Below, one piece after another: positions 8,929 through 17,703 of a stretch of DNA of 64,000 bases. A program made the position numbers and the translations under genes. Under the pieces are notes generated by a model. It worked only from the letters and a program-made list of their open reading frames with translations. It had not been told where the DNA came from and made no database searches. Within the stretch, counting starts at the first letter, position 1. Every line of letters starts with the position of its first letter. Origin of the DNA: an uncultured Clostridia bacterium. GTDB taxonomy: Bacteria > Bacillota > Clostridia > Oscillospirales > Acutalibacteraceae. The stretch spans positions 1 to 64,000 of the forward strand of contig CALYBJ010000002.1 of the NCBI GenBank assembly GCA_944412445.1, written 5' to 3'.

Positions 8929-10218
8929 TCAGTCTGTCAGCTCACCAATACAGTAATCGTTTTCTGTATCAATAATCCGTATGTTTAAAATCCGACCTGT
9001 CAGAGGCCTGTCTGATTTGACTTTCACCGGTGTGTAATTTTTTGTATATCCGCACTGGTAACCGTTTTTCGGAGCCTCAAAAAGAACCGAAAAGGTTTTG
9101 TTTATAAGACTTTTAAAATATTCCGTTCTGATTTTTGAGCAAACCTCCGATAAAACGGACGCTCTGTGTGTTTTTTCCGTATTGCTGAGGTGATCCGGCA
9201 GTGATGCGGCTCTTGTACCTTCTCTGCGGGAGTACGGAAAAACATGGACTTTTTCAAACTTTATTTTTTCAACAAATTTCAGGGTTGTCACAAACTCTTC
9301 CTGTGTTTCTCCCGGGAAGCCGGCTATTATATCGGTGGTTATTGAAGCTTCCGGAAAAACGCTTCTGAGTTTTTTTACAAGATTTTCGTATTCCTCCGAA
9401 TTGTAATGTCTGTTCATTCTCTTTAAAACAGTATCGCAGCCGCTTTGCAGAGAAATATGAAACTGCGGACAAAATTTCGGGAATTCAGCCAGCTTTTCGA
9501 TTATATCATCTGTGATATGATCCGGCTCAAGGGAGCCAAGCCGTATTCTCTCAATGCCTTCTGTTTCATTAGCGGCGGCAACTGCGTCTGTAAGCGAAAG
9601 ACCTATATCTCTGCCGTATGCCGATAAATTTATTCCCACAAAAACGATTTCTTTATATCCGTTTCCGGCTAAAGTTTTTATTTCATCCTTAATGCTGTTA
9701 AGCTCTCTTGATCTTGAGCGGCCTCTGGCAAACGGAATCGCACAGTAGGAACAAAATCTGTTGCAGCCATCCTGAATTTTAACAAAAGCTCTTGTATGCT
9801 CGGAAAAAACGGAAATGGAAGTGCAGACAAATTTGTCATCTTTATTATGCGGCTCCGCGGCAATTATCCTTTTTCTGTCAGAAAACCATTGCTTGAGAAG
9901 CCGTGGGAGCTTATGATTGCTTTTGTTGCCGATTACAATATCAGCTTCTTCAACAGACAGTGCTTCGCTTGGAAAAGCCTGAGGAACACAGCCTGTTAAT
10001 ACGACGGCTGAATCAGGATGCGTTTGCTTGAAGCGGCGAACCGCCTGTCTTGTTTTTCGTGTGCTTTCCGCAGTTACAGTGCATGAATTTATTACATACA
10101 CATCTGCCGCTTCTTTTGAATTAACAATATCATAACCTTCGGCTTTCAGTCGTTCGGACATTTCCTGGGACTCGTACTGATTTACTTTACAGCCGAGAGT
10201 ATAAAAAGCTGCTTTCAT
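8929..10218 (-). CDS. mtaB: tRNA t6A37 methylthiotransferase MtaB
   Basis: Radical-SAM methylthiotransferase that converts t6A to ms2t6A at position 37 of ANN-decoding tRNAs. The 429 residues have the expected order: UPF0004 domain opening with YTLGCKVNQYESQ (three Cys for the auxiliary cluster), radical-SAM core with CNRFCSYCAIPFARGRSRSR, and a C-terminal TRAM domain. The MtaB rather than MiaB or RimO assignment follows the GCKVNQYE and FARGRSRS signatures. Expressed alone on the minus strand, divergent from the carboxypeptidase gene at 10334; the 115-base gap between them carries no feature I can assign with confidence. Confidence 0.93.
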   Translation of the reverse strand: MKAAFYTLGCKVNQYESQEMSERLKAEGYDIVNSKEAADVYVINSCTVTAESTRKTRQAVRRFKQTHPDSAVVLTGCVPQAFPSEALSVEEADIVIGNKSNHKLPRLLKQWFSDRKRIIAAEPHNKDDKFVCTSISVFSEHTRAFVKIQDGCNRFCSYCAIPFARGRSRSRELNSIKDEIKTLAGNGYKEIVFVGINLSAYGRDIGLSLTDAVAAANETEGIERIRLGSLEPDHITDDIIEKLAEFPKFCPQFHISLQSGCDTVLKRMNRHYNSEEYENLVKKLRSVFPEASITTDIIAGFPGETQEEFVTTLKFVEKIKFEKVHVFPYSRREGTRAASLPDHLSNTEKTHRASVLSEVCSKIRTEYFKSLINKTFSVLFEAPKNGYQCGYTKNYTPVKVKSDRPLTGRILNIRIIDTENDYCIGELTD

Positions 10219-10333
10219 ATTTCACACCTCGCGACAATTATAGATTTAATTAAAATAAAAATCAAGTATAATATTAATCCTTTAAGCATAAAATTCATTG
10301 ACAGTCGTACAAGTACAATAACGGGGTGATATA

Positions 10334-11572
10334 ATGAAAAGAAAAATTTTATGCGTAATTCTTACTGCTGCAATTATGTTAACGGTAATGATATTTCCCA
10401 AAGGAATAGAGATTTCAGCTGAGGAAGAAAAAAGTCTGAGAAGCACAGCCGGCAGTCAGGCTGTGACTGTAGACGCATCTGTCACCGTTGACGCCCAGCT
10501 TATGACTTATGCGAAGGCAGTTGCTCTTATGGAAAAATCAACCGGAAAATTATTGTATGCCGAAAATGAAAACGAACGGCTTTATCCTGCATCGGTAACG
10601 AAAATTATGAGTATTCTCCTTGTATGCGAGGCAATTGATTCCGGGAAAATAAAATTATCCGATACCGTTGAATGCAGTGACAATGCAGCATCTAAGGGCG
10701 GCTCGCAAATATGGCTTGAGCCGGGAGAGCAAATGACGGTTGAAGAGCTTTTAAAGGCTGCCTGCATTTACAGCGCAAATGACGCCTGTACGCTTTTAGG
10801 AGAATATGTCTGCGGAAGTGAACAGGCCTTTGTAAGTGCGATGAACAGCAGAGCAAAGGAATTGGGCATGGAAAATACTAATTTTGATAACTGTACGGGT
10901 CTCGACGACACAACGGAAACACATTTAACAACAGCCTACGACATTGCCCTGATGTCCCGGGAGCTTCTGAAACATGATGTTATAAGACAATATACGACTA
11001 CATGGATGGACACATTGAGAAACGGAGAAACACAGCTTGTAAACACAAATAAGCTTGTACGGTCATATAACGGCATTACGGGTCTCAAAACGGGAACAAC
11101 GGAAAAGGCAGGCTGCTGTGTATCGGCAACTGCCGAAAGAAACGGAATGGAGCTTATAGCGGTAGTTTTAGGCAGTGAAAACAGCAATGACAGGTTTACA
11201 ACAGCTTCAAACCTACTTGACTGGGGCTTCGCTAATTATGAAATTTTTACTCCCGAAGCGGAAGACATCAGCGGAAAAACAGTAAAAGTTTTAAAGGGCA
11301 AGGAACAATATGTTGATATTATTCTTCCGCAGCTGTCACCTGTACTGATAAACAAGGGACAAAGCGGTGAAATAACAGTGAAGACCGAGCTTGCAGATGC
11401 TGTCGAAGCTCCTGTGGAAGAAAATCAGATTTTAGGAAAAATCAGCGTATTCATAGGGGAGCAGCTTCTTGACGAATATGATATAAAGGCAGAGAATTAT
11501 GTTCCCGGGCTAAATTTTTTTGACGCATTTTTAAAACTGCTGTCGTCATTTTCATTACAGCGTAACAGATAA
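10334..11572 (+). CDS. D-alanyl-D-alanine carboxypeptidase (PBP5/DacF type)
   Basis: Secreted low-molecular-weight penicillin-binding protein that trims the terminal D-Ala of peptidoglycan stem peptides. Of 412 residues, 1-29 are a signal peptide. Catalytic motifs are complete: SVTK (Ser87, Lys90), SAN (147-149) and KTG (252-254). The C-terminal domain (about 310-395) is the beta-rich PBP5 C domain, and the tail NFFDAFLKLLSSFSLQRNR fits an amphipathic membrane anchor. Preceded by GGGGTGATATA. It is one of three S11-family peptidases in the window; length and motif spacing match sporulation/vegetative DacF. Confidence 0.93.
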   Translation: MKRKILCVILTAAIMLTVMIFPKGIEISAEEEKSLRSTAGSQAVTVDASVTVDAQLMTYAKAVALMEKSTGKLLYAENENERLYPASVTKIMSILLVCEAIDSGKIKLSDTVECSDNAASKGGSQIWLEPGEQMTVEELLKAACIYSANDACTLLGEYVCGSEQAFVSAMNSRAKELGMENTNFDNCTGLDDTTETHLTTAYDIALMSRELLKHDVIRQYTTTWMDTLRNGETQLVNTNKLVRSYNGITGLKTGTTEKAGCCVSATAERNGMELIAVVLGSENSNDRFTTASNLLDWGFANYEIFTPEAEDISGKTVKVLKGKEQYVDIILPQLSPVLINKGQSGEITVKTELADAVEAPVEENQILGKISVFIGEQLLDEYDIKAENYVPGLNFFDAFLKLLSSFSLQRNR

Positions 11573-11616
11573 AAAATTAAAAAATCAAAAAATTCTCTCT
11601 TGTGAATAAATATCTA

Positions 11617-11645
11617 TTGAAATATGAAAAAAAACATAGTATAAT
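11617..11645 (+). promoter_or_regulatory. Sigma-A type promoter of pgi
   Basis: TTGAAA at 11617-11622, 17-base spacer, TATAAT at 11640-11645, 36 bases before the start codon. Confidence 0.7.
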
Positions 11646-11680
11646 ATTTTAAAATATTTGTTTGTTTGGAGAGACGAAAA

Positions 11681-13027
11681 ATGTCTGTAAAATTGAATCG
11701 TAAGTATGTGAGCCGTTTTGTCGGAGACGATGAACTGTTCGCAGAAAAGGATGCTGTCAGGGAAGCGTATGAACAGCTTTATTCCAAAAAAGAAAACGCT
11801 TTAGGCAGCGACTTTCACGGATGGCTTAATCTTCCTGAAAATTACAGCAGGGAAGAGTTTGAAAGAATTAAAAAGGCGGCAGAAAAAATCAGAAAAAATT
11901 CAGATGTGCTTGTAGTAATCGGAATCGGAGGCTCCTATCTGGGAGCAAGAGCTGCTATCGAATTCTGTAAATCCAAAAATTACAATATAGTTGAAAAAAA
12001 TTCACCGAAAATATTTTTTGTAGGAAACTCCTTGAGTCCTACTGAAATTTCCGAAGTTTTAGCTATTTGTGAGAACTGTGATTTTTCTGTTAATGTTATT
12101 TCAAAATCAGGAACGACAACGGAACCTGCCGTAGCTTTCAGATTGTTTAAAGCTTTGCTTGTTAAAAAATATGGTAAGGACGGGGCGTCAGAGAGAATAT
12201 ACGCTACTACCGATAAGCATAAGGGAACGCTTAAGGAGATGGCTGACAAGGACGGCTATGAGACCTTTGTTGTACCCGACGATGTCGGAGGAAGATTTTC
12301 TGTTCTTACAGCAGTAGGATTACTGCCGATAGCGGCAGCGGGAATTGATATTGATGCCCTTATGAAAGGCGCATACGATGCCATGAAGCAGTATGATAAT
12401 TCTGATGTTATGACAAATGACTGCTGTGTTTACGCTGCACTTCGTAATATTCTTTACAAAAAAGGCAAAAATGTTGAGCTCATGGTAAGCTATGAGCCTG
12501 ACTATACAATGATGAATGAATGGTTTAAACAGCTTTTCGGCGAAAGTGAAGGAAAGGATCATAAAGGCATTTATCCTTCATCTGTTGTGTACTCAACTGA
12601 TCTTCATTCTCTCGGACAATATGTTCAGGAAGGAAAAAGACAGCTTTTCGAGACAGTTGTTATATTTGACGAGCCGAAATGCGATATTACAATAGAGGCT
12701 GACGAAACAGACGGTGACGGACTTAATTTCCTTGCGGGAAAAACGATGTCGTTTGTTAACAGAAAAGCTTTTGAGGGAACGCTTCTTGCCCATACAGACG
12801 GAGACGTACCCAACATTATAATAGAAGTCAGCAAAATGGACGAATATAATTTAGGTTATCTTATATATTTCCTTGAGAAATCCTGTGCAGTATCAGGTTA
12901 TATGCTGGGAGTAAACCCCTTTAACCAGCCCGGCGTTGAAAGCTATAAAAAGAATATGTTTGCTCTTTTAGGCAAGCCCGGATACGAGGAAATGGCAGAG
13001 GAGCTTTCAAAGAGAATTTTGAGCTGA
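11681..13027 (+). CDS. pgi: Glucose-6-phosphate isomerase
   Basis: Interconverts glucose 6-phosphate and fructose 6-phosphate in glycolysis. The 448-residue protein is the short Firmicutes type. Landmarks: sugar-phosphate loop [24 protein letters not shown], and the C-terminal signature with [15 protein letters not shown]. The start is ATG 11681, with GGAGAGACGAAAA before it; an in-frame TTG five codons earlier lacks an RBS. The next gene follows after 32 bases without a terminator, so the two are probably co-transcribed. Confidence 0.96.
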   Translation: MSVKLNRKYVSRFVGDDELFAEKDAVREAYEQLYSKKENALGSDFHGWLNLPENYSREEFERIKKAAEKIRKNSDVLVVIGIGGSYLGARAAIEFCKSKNYNIVEKNSPKIFFVGNSLSPTEISEVLAICENCDFSVNVISKSGTTTEPAVAFRLFKALLVKKYGKDGASERIYATTDKHKGTLKEMADKDGYETFVVPDDVGGRFSVLTAVGLLPIAAAGIDIDALMKGAYDAMKQYDNSDVMTNDCCVYAALRNILYKKGKNVELMVSYEPDYTMMNEWFKQLFGESEGKDHKGIYPSSVVYSTDLHSLGQYVQEGKRQLFETVVIFDEPKCDITIEADETDGDGLNFLAGKTMSFVNRKAFEGTLLAHTDGDVPNIIIEVSKMDEYNLGYLIYFLEKSCAVSGYMLGVNPFNQPGVESYKKNMFALLGKPGYEEMAEELSKRILS

Positions 13028-13059
13028 CCGTCAATTATACAAGAAAAGGAGATTGAACT

Positions 13060-13476
13060 ATGATTACATTACTTACCGGCCCTAAAGGAAGCGGAAAAAC
13101 AAAGAAGCTTATTGACATGATCGACGAGGCTTTTAAGGCGTCTGAAGGAAACGTTATTTGCGTTGAAAAGAATGAGGCTTTAAGGTATTCAATCAAGCCC
13201 AATGTAAGACTTGTTTCCACCGATCATTACGATATAGCCGGTTTTGACGCTTTTTACGGACTTCTTGCGGGACTGTGCGCAGGAAATCACGATATAACCG
13301 ATATTCTTGTAGACGCGACACTTCGCATTGGTTCAAGAGATTTTGAAGAGCTTGCGGATTTCCTTACAAAGGTAAATGCACTTGCCGCTGATTCCGATAC
13401 CAAATTTACGTTTACCGTATCAACGGAAACAGAAAATATTCCTGAAAGAGTTCTCTCTTTCTGTGAGTTAAAATAA
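13060..13476 (+). CDS. Small P-loop NTPase of unknown role
   Basis: A 138-residue protein with a Walker A motif at the extreme N terminus (TGPKGSGKTKKL) and a candidate Walker B strand DITDILVDATLRIG near residue 85. There is no room for a sensor or effector domain. AAAGGAG precedes the ATG, and the gene follows pgi closely. I do not recognise a characterised family; proteins of this kind are usually labelled ATP-binding. A role tied to sugar phosphate metabolism is only suggested by the position. Confidence 0.75.
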   Translation: MITLLTGPKGSGKTKKLIDMIDEAFKASEGNVICVEKNEALRYSIKPNVRLVSTDHYDIAGFDAFYGLLAGLCAGNHDITDILVDATLRIGSRDFEELADFLTKVNALAADSDTKFTFTVSTETENIPERVLSFCELK

Positions 13477-13561
13477 TATCTTTTTGACAATAAGCTGCTG
13501 TATTTAGAAAATTAATCAGAAAAATGCTTAATAAATAATTACACTTTGTTGAGAAAACATA

Positions 13562-13590
13562 TTGACAAAAGATAATTTTATATATATAAT
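13562..13590 (+). promoter_or_regulatory. Sigma-A type promoter of the DUF177-rpmF operon
   Basis: TTGACA at 13562-13567, 17-base spacer, TATAAT at 13585-13590. Consensus in both boxes, as expected for a ribosomal-protein transcript. Confidence 0.8.
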
Positions 13591-13622
13591 ATTATCCGTT
13601 CGTATTTTGGAGGACTTTGCAA

Positions 13623-14105
13623 ATGCAGATTGAATTACGGCGTTTTTTTGAAAACGATGACATAAAGCAGGACTTTGATTATGAATTTACCTGTGATGAT
13701 AAGTTGTTTTCCGAGCCGGTTCATGTTAAAGGGTTTGTAAAAAATTCAACGGGGATCGTGTCTCTGACTGCCGAAGCCGATTTTACGATTTCCGCTCAGT
13801 GTGCAAAGTGTGCAAAAAATATTTGCAAGAATATGAGTATTCCCGTAAGTCATTTGCTTGTTTCGAAGCTGAACGATGAGGACAATGATGATTTTATCCT
13901 TGTTGAAAATATGCTTCTGGATCTTGACGGTCTTGTTATGGAAGATATATATCTTTCTCTGCCTTTAAGATTTTTATGCAAGGAAGACTGTAAAGGACTT
14001 TGTCCTTACTGCGGCAAAGACCTTAATGACGGCGAATGCGGCTGCAAAAAGCCTGTTGACCCAAGGCTTGCGGCTCTCAGCCAGCTTTTGTCGGAAGATG
14101 AATGA
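13623..14105 (+). CDS. YceD/DUF177 family metal-binding protein
   Basis: A 160-residue YceD-family protein. The family is nearly always encoded directly before rpmF, and homologues have been linked to 23S rRNA accumulation. Two pairs of cysteines are visible: CAKCAKN in the middle, and a C-terminal cluster CKGLCPYCGKDLN followed by CGCKKP, a plausible zinc site. The tail DPRLAALSQLL is the usual YceD ending. ATG 13623 is preferred, nine bases after GGAGG; a TTG two codons earlier is too close to that site. The rpmF gene starts 28 bases after the stop. Confidence 0.9.
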   Translation: MQIELRRFFENDDIKQDFDYEFTCDDKLFSEPVHVKGFVKNSTGIVSLTAEADFTISAQCAKCAKNICKNMSIPVSHLLVSKLNDEDNDDFILVENMLLDLDGLVMEDIYLSLPLRFLCKEDCKGLCPYCGKDLNDGECGCKKPVDPRLAALSQLLSEDE

Positions 14106-14133
14106 CATTGTAAATTATTAGGAGGTTTTCGAT

Positions 14134-14316
14134 ATGGCAGTACCTGCAAGAAGAGTTTCTCGCGCAAGAAGAGATAAAAGACGTTCAAGCGTTTGGAAGA
14201 TGGAGGGACCCTCTCTCCAGAAGTGTCCTCAGTGCGGCGCTTATAAGATGACTCACAGAGTATGTGATACCTGCGGTTATTACAACGGCAGACAGGTTAT
14301 AAGCGTAGAGGATTAA
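14134..14316 (+). CDS. rpmF: Ribosomal protein L32 (bL32), zinc form
   Basis: A 60-residue 50S subunit protein. N terminus MAVPARRVSRARRDKRR is the classical bL32 start. The C-terminal half carries CPQCGAYK and CDTCGYYNGR, the four-cysteine zinc site of the C+ form. AGGAGG precedes the ATG. Second gene of the DUF177 operon; the usual downstream plsX/fabH genes are absent. Confidence 0.97.
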   Translation: MAVPARRVSRARRDKRRSSVWKMEGPSLQKCPQCGAYKMTHRVCDTCGYYNGRQVISVED

Positions 14317-14340
14317 TTTTTCTATTTTATTTCAGACATG

Positions 14341-14373
14341 AAAGGCGGAGAAGATTTCTTTCCCGCCTTTTTG
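14341..14373 (+). terminator. Terminator after rpmF
   Basis: AAAGGCGG (14341-14348) pairs with CCGCCTTT (14363-14370), followed by TTGG. Partial termination is likely, since the next gene begins 30 bases later with its own RBS and no evident promoter. Confidence 0.6.
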
Positions 14374-14399
14374 GTGTTGTTTATTTCGGAGGGTATTCA

Positions 14400-15716
14400 T
14401 TGTCTGTAAGTATATTATCTGTAAGGGAAAATTCAATCTGCTCAAGGCAGGGTATAATGAACGGCTTTAAAATCATTTCAATAAACGGAAATGATATTAA
14501 TGATGTTTTCGATTTCCGCTTTTACGGAGCGGCAAAGCGTCTTCATGTTGTTTTTGCCGATAATGACAATAATATAGTTGAAAAACATATAAAGGCAACA
14601 GGCAATGTTGACGATTTGGGACTTGAATTTTCAACATATCTCATGGACAAGCAGCACTGCTGTAAAAACAAATGTATTTTCTGTTTTGTTGATCAGATGC
14701 CTGACGGAATGAGAGAAAGTTTGTACTTTAAAGATGACGACTCAAGACTGTCTTTTCTTTTCGGTAATTATGTTACCCTTACAAATATGGCCGAAAAAGA
14801 CATTAAAAGGCTTATTGATATGCACATTTCTCCCGTTAATATTTCAGTTCATACAATGAATCCGGAGCTTCGCGTTAAAATGATGAAAAATCCTAACGCA
14901 GGGAAGGTGCTTGAATTTATAAAAATGCTTGCCGACGGCGGCGTTGAAATAAATGCTCAGCTTGTTTTGTGTCCGGGAATCAACGACGGCAGAGAGCTTG
15001 AGTATTCTCTTAATGAGCTTTATAAAATCGGTGAAAAGATAATAAGTGTAGCAGCAGTTCCCGTCGGTCTTACAAAATTCCGCAAAGACCTGTGCCCCAT
15101 AGAAGGCTACAATAAAGAAACGGCGTCGGCTGTTATTAATATGATTGACAATTTTAATAAAGCTCATTACGGGGAAATAAACCGAAATTTCGTTTTTGCC
15201 GCCGATGAATTTTATTTGCAGGCTGAAAGAGAAATGCCGGACTGTGAATATTATGACGAATTCAGACAGCTTGATAACGGCGTAGGCACATGGGCGCTGA
15301 CGAAGCAGGAATTTTATGATGCCCTTGACAGTGTGTCAGAGAGTAAAGCAAAGAAAATCGCGTTAATTACCGGCGTTGCCGCAGGTCCCCTTATAAATGA
15401 GCTTGCAAAAAGCGCCGAAAAGAAATTTGAGGGCTTAACAGCAGATGTTTTTACCGTAGTAAACGATTTTTTCGGGCACAGCGTAACTGTTGCCGGACTT
15501 GTTACTGCCGGCGATATTATTGCTCAGGTGGGAAAACTTTCCGAATATGAAAAAGCGCTGATACCCTCGGTAATGCTTCGGGACGGAGATGAAAAGATTT
15601 TTCTTGATGATATTACCGTTGACGAGCTGTCGGAAAAATTAAATGTAAAGATTGAATCTGTTTCCGGCGGAGGTAAAGATTTGTTATATAAAATTGTTGG
15701 CAGGGAGAGTGAGTAA
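14400..15716 (+). CDS. DUF512 family radical-SAM-like protein with PDZ domain
   Basis: A 438-residue protein of the DUF512 family, common next to der in Clostridia. It has an N-terminal PDZ-like domain (about 1-60, NGFKIISINGNDIND), then a radical-SAM-type region with CKNKCIFCFVDQMPDGMR (cluster cysteines spaced C-x3-C-x2-C), and the C-terminal DUF512 domain. The exact reaction is unknown. The start is TTG at 14400, with GGAGGG eight bases upstream; no ATG occurs before conserved residues. The stop is one base before the der start, indicating co-translation. Confidence 0.9.
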   Translation: MSVSILSVRENSICSRQGIMNGFKIISINGNDINDVFDFRFYGAAKRLHVVFADNDNNIVEKHIKATGNVDDLGLEFSTYLMDKQHCCKNKCIFCFVDQMPDGMRESLYFKDDDSRLSFLFGNYVTLTNMAEKDIKRLIDMHISPVNISVHTMNPELRVKMMKNPNAGKVLEFIKMLADGGVEINAQLVLCPGINDGRELEYSLNELYKIGEKIISVAAVPVGLTKFRKDLCPIEGYNKETASAVINMIDNFNKAHYGEINRNFVFAADEFYLQAEREMPDCEYYDEFRQLDNGVGTWALTKQEFYDALDSVSESKAKKIALITGVAAGPLINELAKSAEKKFEGLTADVFTVVNDFFGHSVTVAGLVTAGDIIAQVGKLSEYEKALIPSVMLRDGDEKIFLDDITVDELSEKLNVKIESVSGGGKDLLYKIVGRESE

Positions 15717-15717
15717 A

Positions 15718-17046
15718 ATGAGCAAGCCCATTGTAGCCGTTGTAGGCAGACCAAATGTAGGCAAGTCAACTCTTTTTAATAAATTATGCGGCAAGCGTCT
15801 TGCTATAGTGGATGATAAGCCCGGTGTAACAAGAGACCGTATTTACGGTGACTGCGAATGGCTGGGAAAAAGCTTTTTGCTTGTTGATACCGGAGGAATT
15901 GAGCCTTATTCTGACGATATAATTTTATCTCAGATGAGGAGACAGGCGCAGATTGCAATTGACAGCGCCGATGTTATTATTTTTGTTACTGATATAAAAA
16001 CAGGGGTCGTAGCTACTGACGCCGAGGTTGCTTCAATGCTTCTAAAAAGCGGAAAGCCGATTGTGCTGTGCGTCAACAAATGTGACTCCATAGGCGAAAC
16101 GCCTCTTGAAATTTATGAGTTTTACAATTTAGGCCTGGGTGATCCCGTTGCTGTTTCTGCGGCTCACGGTCACGGTACCGGAGATTTGCTTGACGAGGTA
16201 TACAAATATATCGGCGACAATACAGAGGAAGAAACCGACGATGATACGGTAAAGGTGGCAATAATAGGCAAACCGAACGTAGGCAAATCTTCTCTTGTTA
16301 ACGCTGTATGCGGTGAGGAAAGAGTAATTGTTTCAAATATTGCCGGAACGACAAGAGACGCGACGGACACCGTTGTTGAAAATGAGCACGGAAAATTCCT
16401 TCTCATTGACACGGCAGGACTCAGACGAAAATCAAAGGTCGATGACACAATTGAAAAATACAGTGTAATGAGAGCCGTTATGGCAGTTCAGCGAGCCGAT
16501 GTCTGCGTAATTATGATTGACGGCACGGAAGGCTTTACGGAGCAGGATTCCAAGGTTGCCGGAATTGCTCATGAAGAAGGCAAGGGCTGTATTATCGTAG
16601 TAAACAAGTGGGACATTGTTGAAAAAGACGGAAAAACAATGGACGCATACAGAAAAAAGCTTATGAATGATTTTTCATTTATGTCTTACGCTCCGATTAT
16701 TTTCATATCCGCAAAAACAGGACTCAGACTGGGCAGGCTTTTTGATTTAATAAAATTTGTGGATACCCAGAACGCCATGAGAATAAGAACCGGTCAGTTA
16801 AATGAAGTGCTTGCTGACGCCCAGACAAGGGTTCAGCCGCCTACGGATAAAGGAAAAAGGCTTAAGATTTACTATATGACGCAGCCTTCCACAAGGCCGC
16901 CAACATTTGTATGCTTTGTAAACGATAAGGAGCTTTTTCATTACAGTTATCAGAGATATATTGATAATCAGATAAGAGAAGTTTTCGGTCTTGAGGGCAC
17001 ACCTACAAGGTATATTATCCGTGAGCGTGGAGAAGGAAATAAATAA
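15718..17046 (+). CDS. der: Ribosome biogenesis GTPase Der (EngA)
   Basis: Essential tandem-GTPase that assists 50S subunit assembly. The 442-residue protein has two complete G domains (GRPNVGKST near residue 10, DTGG, NKCD; then GKPNVGKSS near residue 185, DTAG, NKWD) and a C-terminal KH-like domain from about 360. ATG 15718 is chosen, one base after the DUF512 stop; GGGAGAGTG serves as RBS. The downstream GNAT start overlaps the stop as TAATG. Confidence 0.97.
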   Translation: MSKPIVAVVGRPNVGKSTLFNKLCGKRLAIVDDKPGVTRDRIYGDCEWLGKSFLLVDTGGIEPYSDDIILSQMRRQAQIAIDSADVIIFVTDIKTGVVATDAEVASMLLKSGKPIVLCVNKCDSIGETPLEIYEFYNLGLGDPVAVSAAHGHGTGDLLDEVYKYIGDNTEEETDDDTVKVAIIGKPNVGKSSLVNAVCGEERVIVSNIAGTTRDATDTVVENEHGKFLLIDTAGLRRKSKVDDTIEKYSVMRAVMAVQRADVCVIMIDGTEGFTEQDSKVAGIAHEEGKGCIIVVNKWDIVEKDGKTMDAYRKKLMNDFSFMSYAPIIFISAKTGLRLGRLFDLIKFVDTQNAMRIRTGQLNEVLADAQTRVQPPTDKGKRLKIYYMTQPSTRPPTFVCFVNDKELFHYSYQRYIDNQIREVFGLEGTPTRYIIRERGEGNK

Positions 17047-17549
17047 TGAACACCAGAATTAAAAAAGTTTCCGTTGATGAAAAAGAAATATTAAGAAATT
17101 TGCTTGAAAAATATAATTATGAGTTTTCCCGGTGGAACCTTGAGGATGTTAATTTTTTAGGTCAGTACGGCTATGACTATTTAGACTGCTATTGGACGGA
17201 TGAAAACAGATATGCTTTTTTCATTTTTGCCGATAACAAGCTTGCAGGCTTTGCCATGATTAATAACATTCCCGAAGCTCACGAGCCTGCCGATTATTCT
17301 GTTGCCGAATTTTTTGTTATGTACAAATACAGAAGAGACGGAGTAGGTCGGTATGTTGCTAATGAACTGTTTAATATGTTCCGCGGCAAATGGCAAATAA
17401 AAATGCACCCTAAAAATGTTGCCTCAGTATGTTTTTGGAATAAAGTCGTAGGCGAATATACAAAAGGCAATTACAGATTATCAGAATTTGCAAGCAGTGA
17501 AGCCTACGGTGACGGAACAAAGGGGCATATTATATTTTTTGAAAACTGA
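17046..17549 (+). CDS. GNAT-family N-acetyltransferase
   Basis: A 167-residue GNAT-fold protein. Acetyl-CoA binding is suggested by VAEFFVMYKYRRDGVGRYV (about residues 86-104), matching motif A with R-x-x-G-V-G. The acceptor substrate is unknown. Its ATG shares an A with the der stop codon (TAATG), so translation is coupled to der. Last gene of the DUF512-der operon; a terminator follows at 17555. Confidence 0.87.
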   Translation: MNTRIKKVSVDEKEILRNLLEKYNYEFSRWNLEDVNFLGQYGYDYLDCYWTDENRYAFFIFADNKLAGFAMINNIPEAHEPADYSVAEFFVMYKYRRDGVGRYVANELFNMFRGKWQIKMHPKNVASVCFWNKVVGEYTKGNYRLSEFASSEAYGDGTKGHIIFFEN

Positions 17550-17554
17550 TTTTT

Positions 17555-17586
17555 GAACCGCTTTTCAGCGGTTCTTCTTGTTTTTT
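17555..17586 (+). terminator. Terminator of the der operon
   Basis: GAACCGC/GCGGTTC (17555-17574, TTTTCA loop) followed by TTCTTGTTTTTT. Confidence 0.85.
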
Positions 17587-17630
17587 ACAGCTTTATTTAA
17601 AATAAAAATAATATAACTTTTTTACAAGAC

Positions 17631-17660
17631 TTGTTTTTTCGGTAAGTATTGTATTATAAT
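17631..17660 (+). promoter_or_regulatory. Candidate promoter of the ytvI-like gene
   Basis: TTGTTT at 17631-17636, 18-base spacer, TATAAT at 17655-17660; 43 bases before the start codon. Confidence 0.5.
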
Positions 17661-17703
17661 AATTACATAAGAAAACAAAGTTAGTTAATTTAGAGGTGAT
17701 TTT

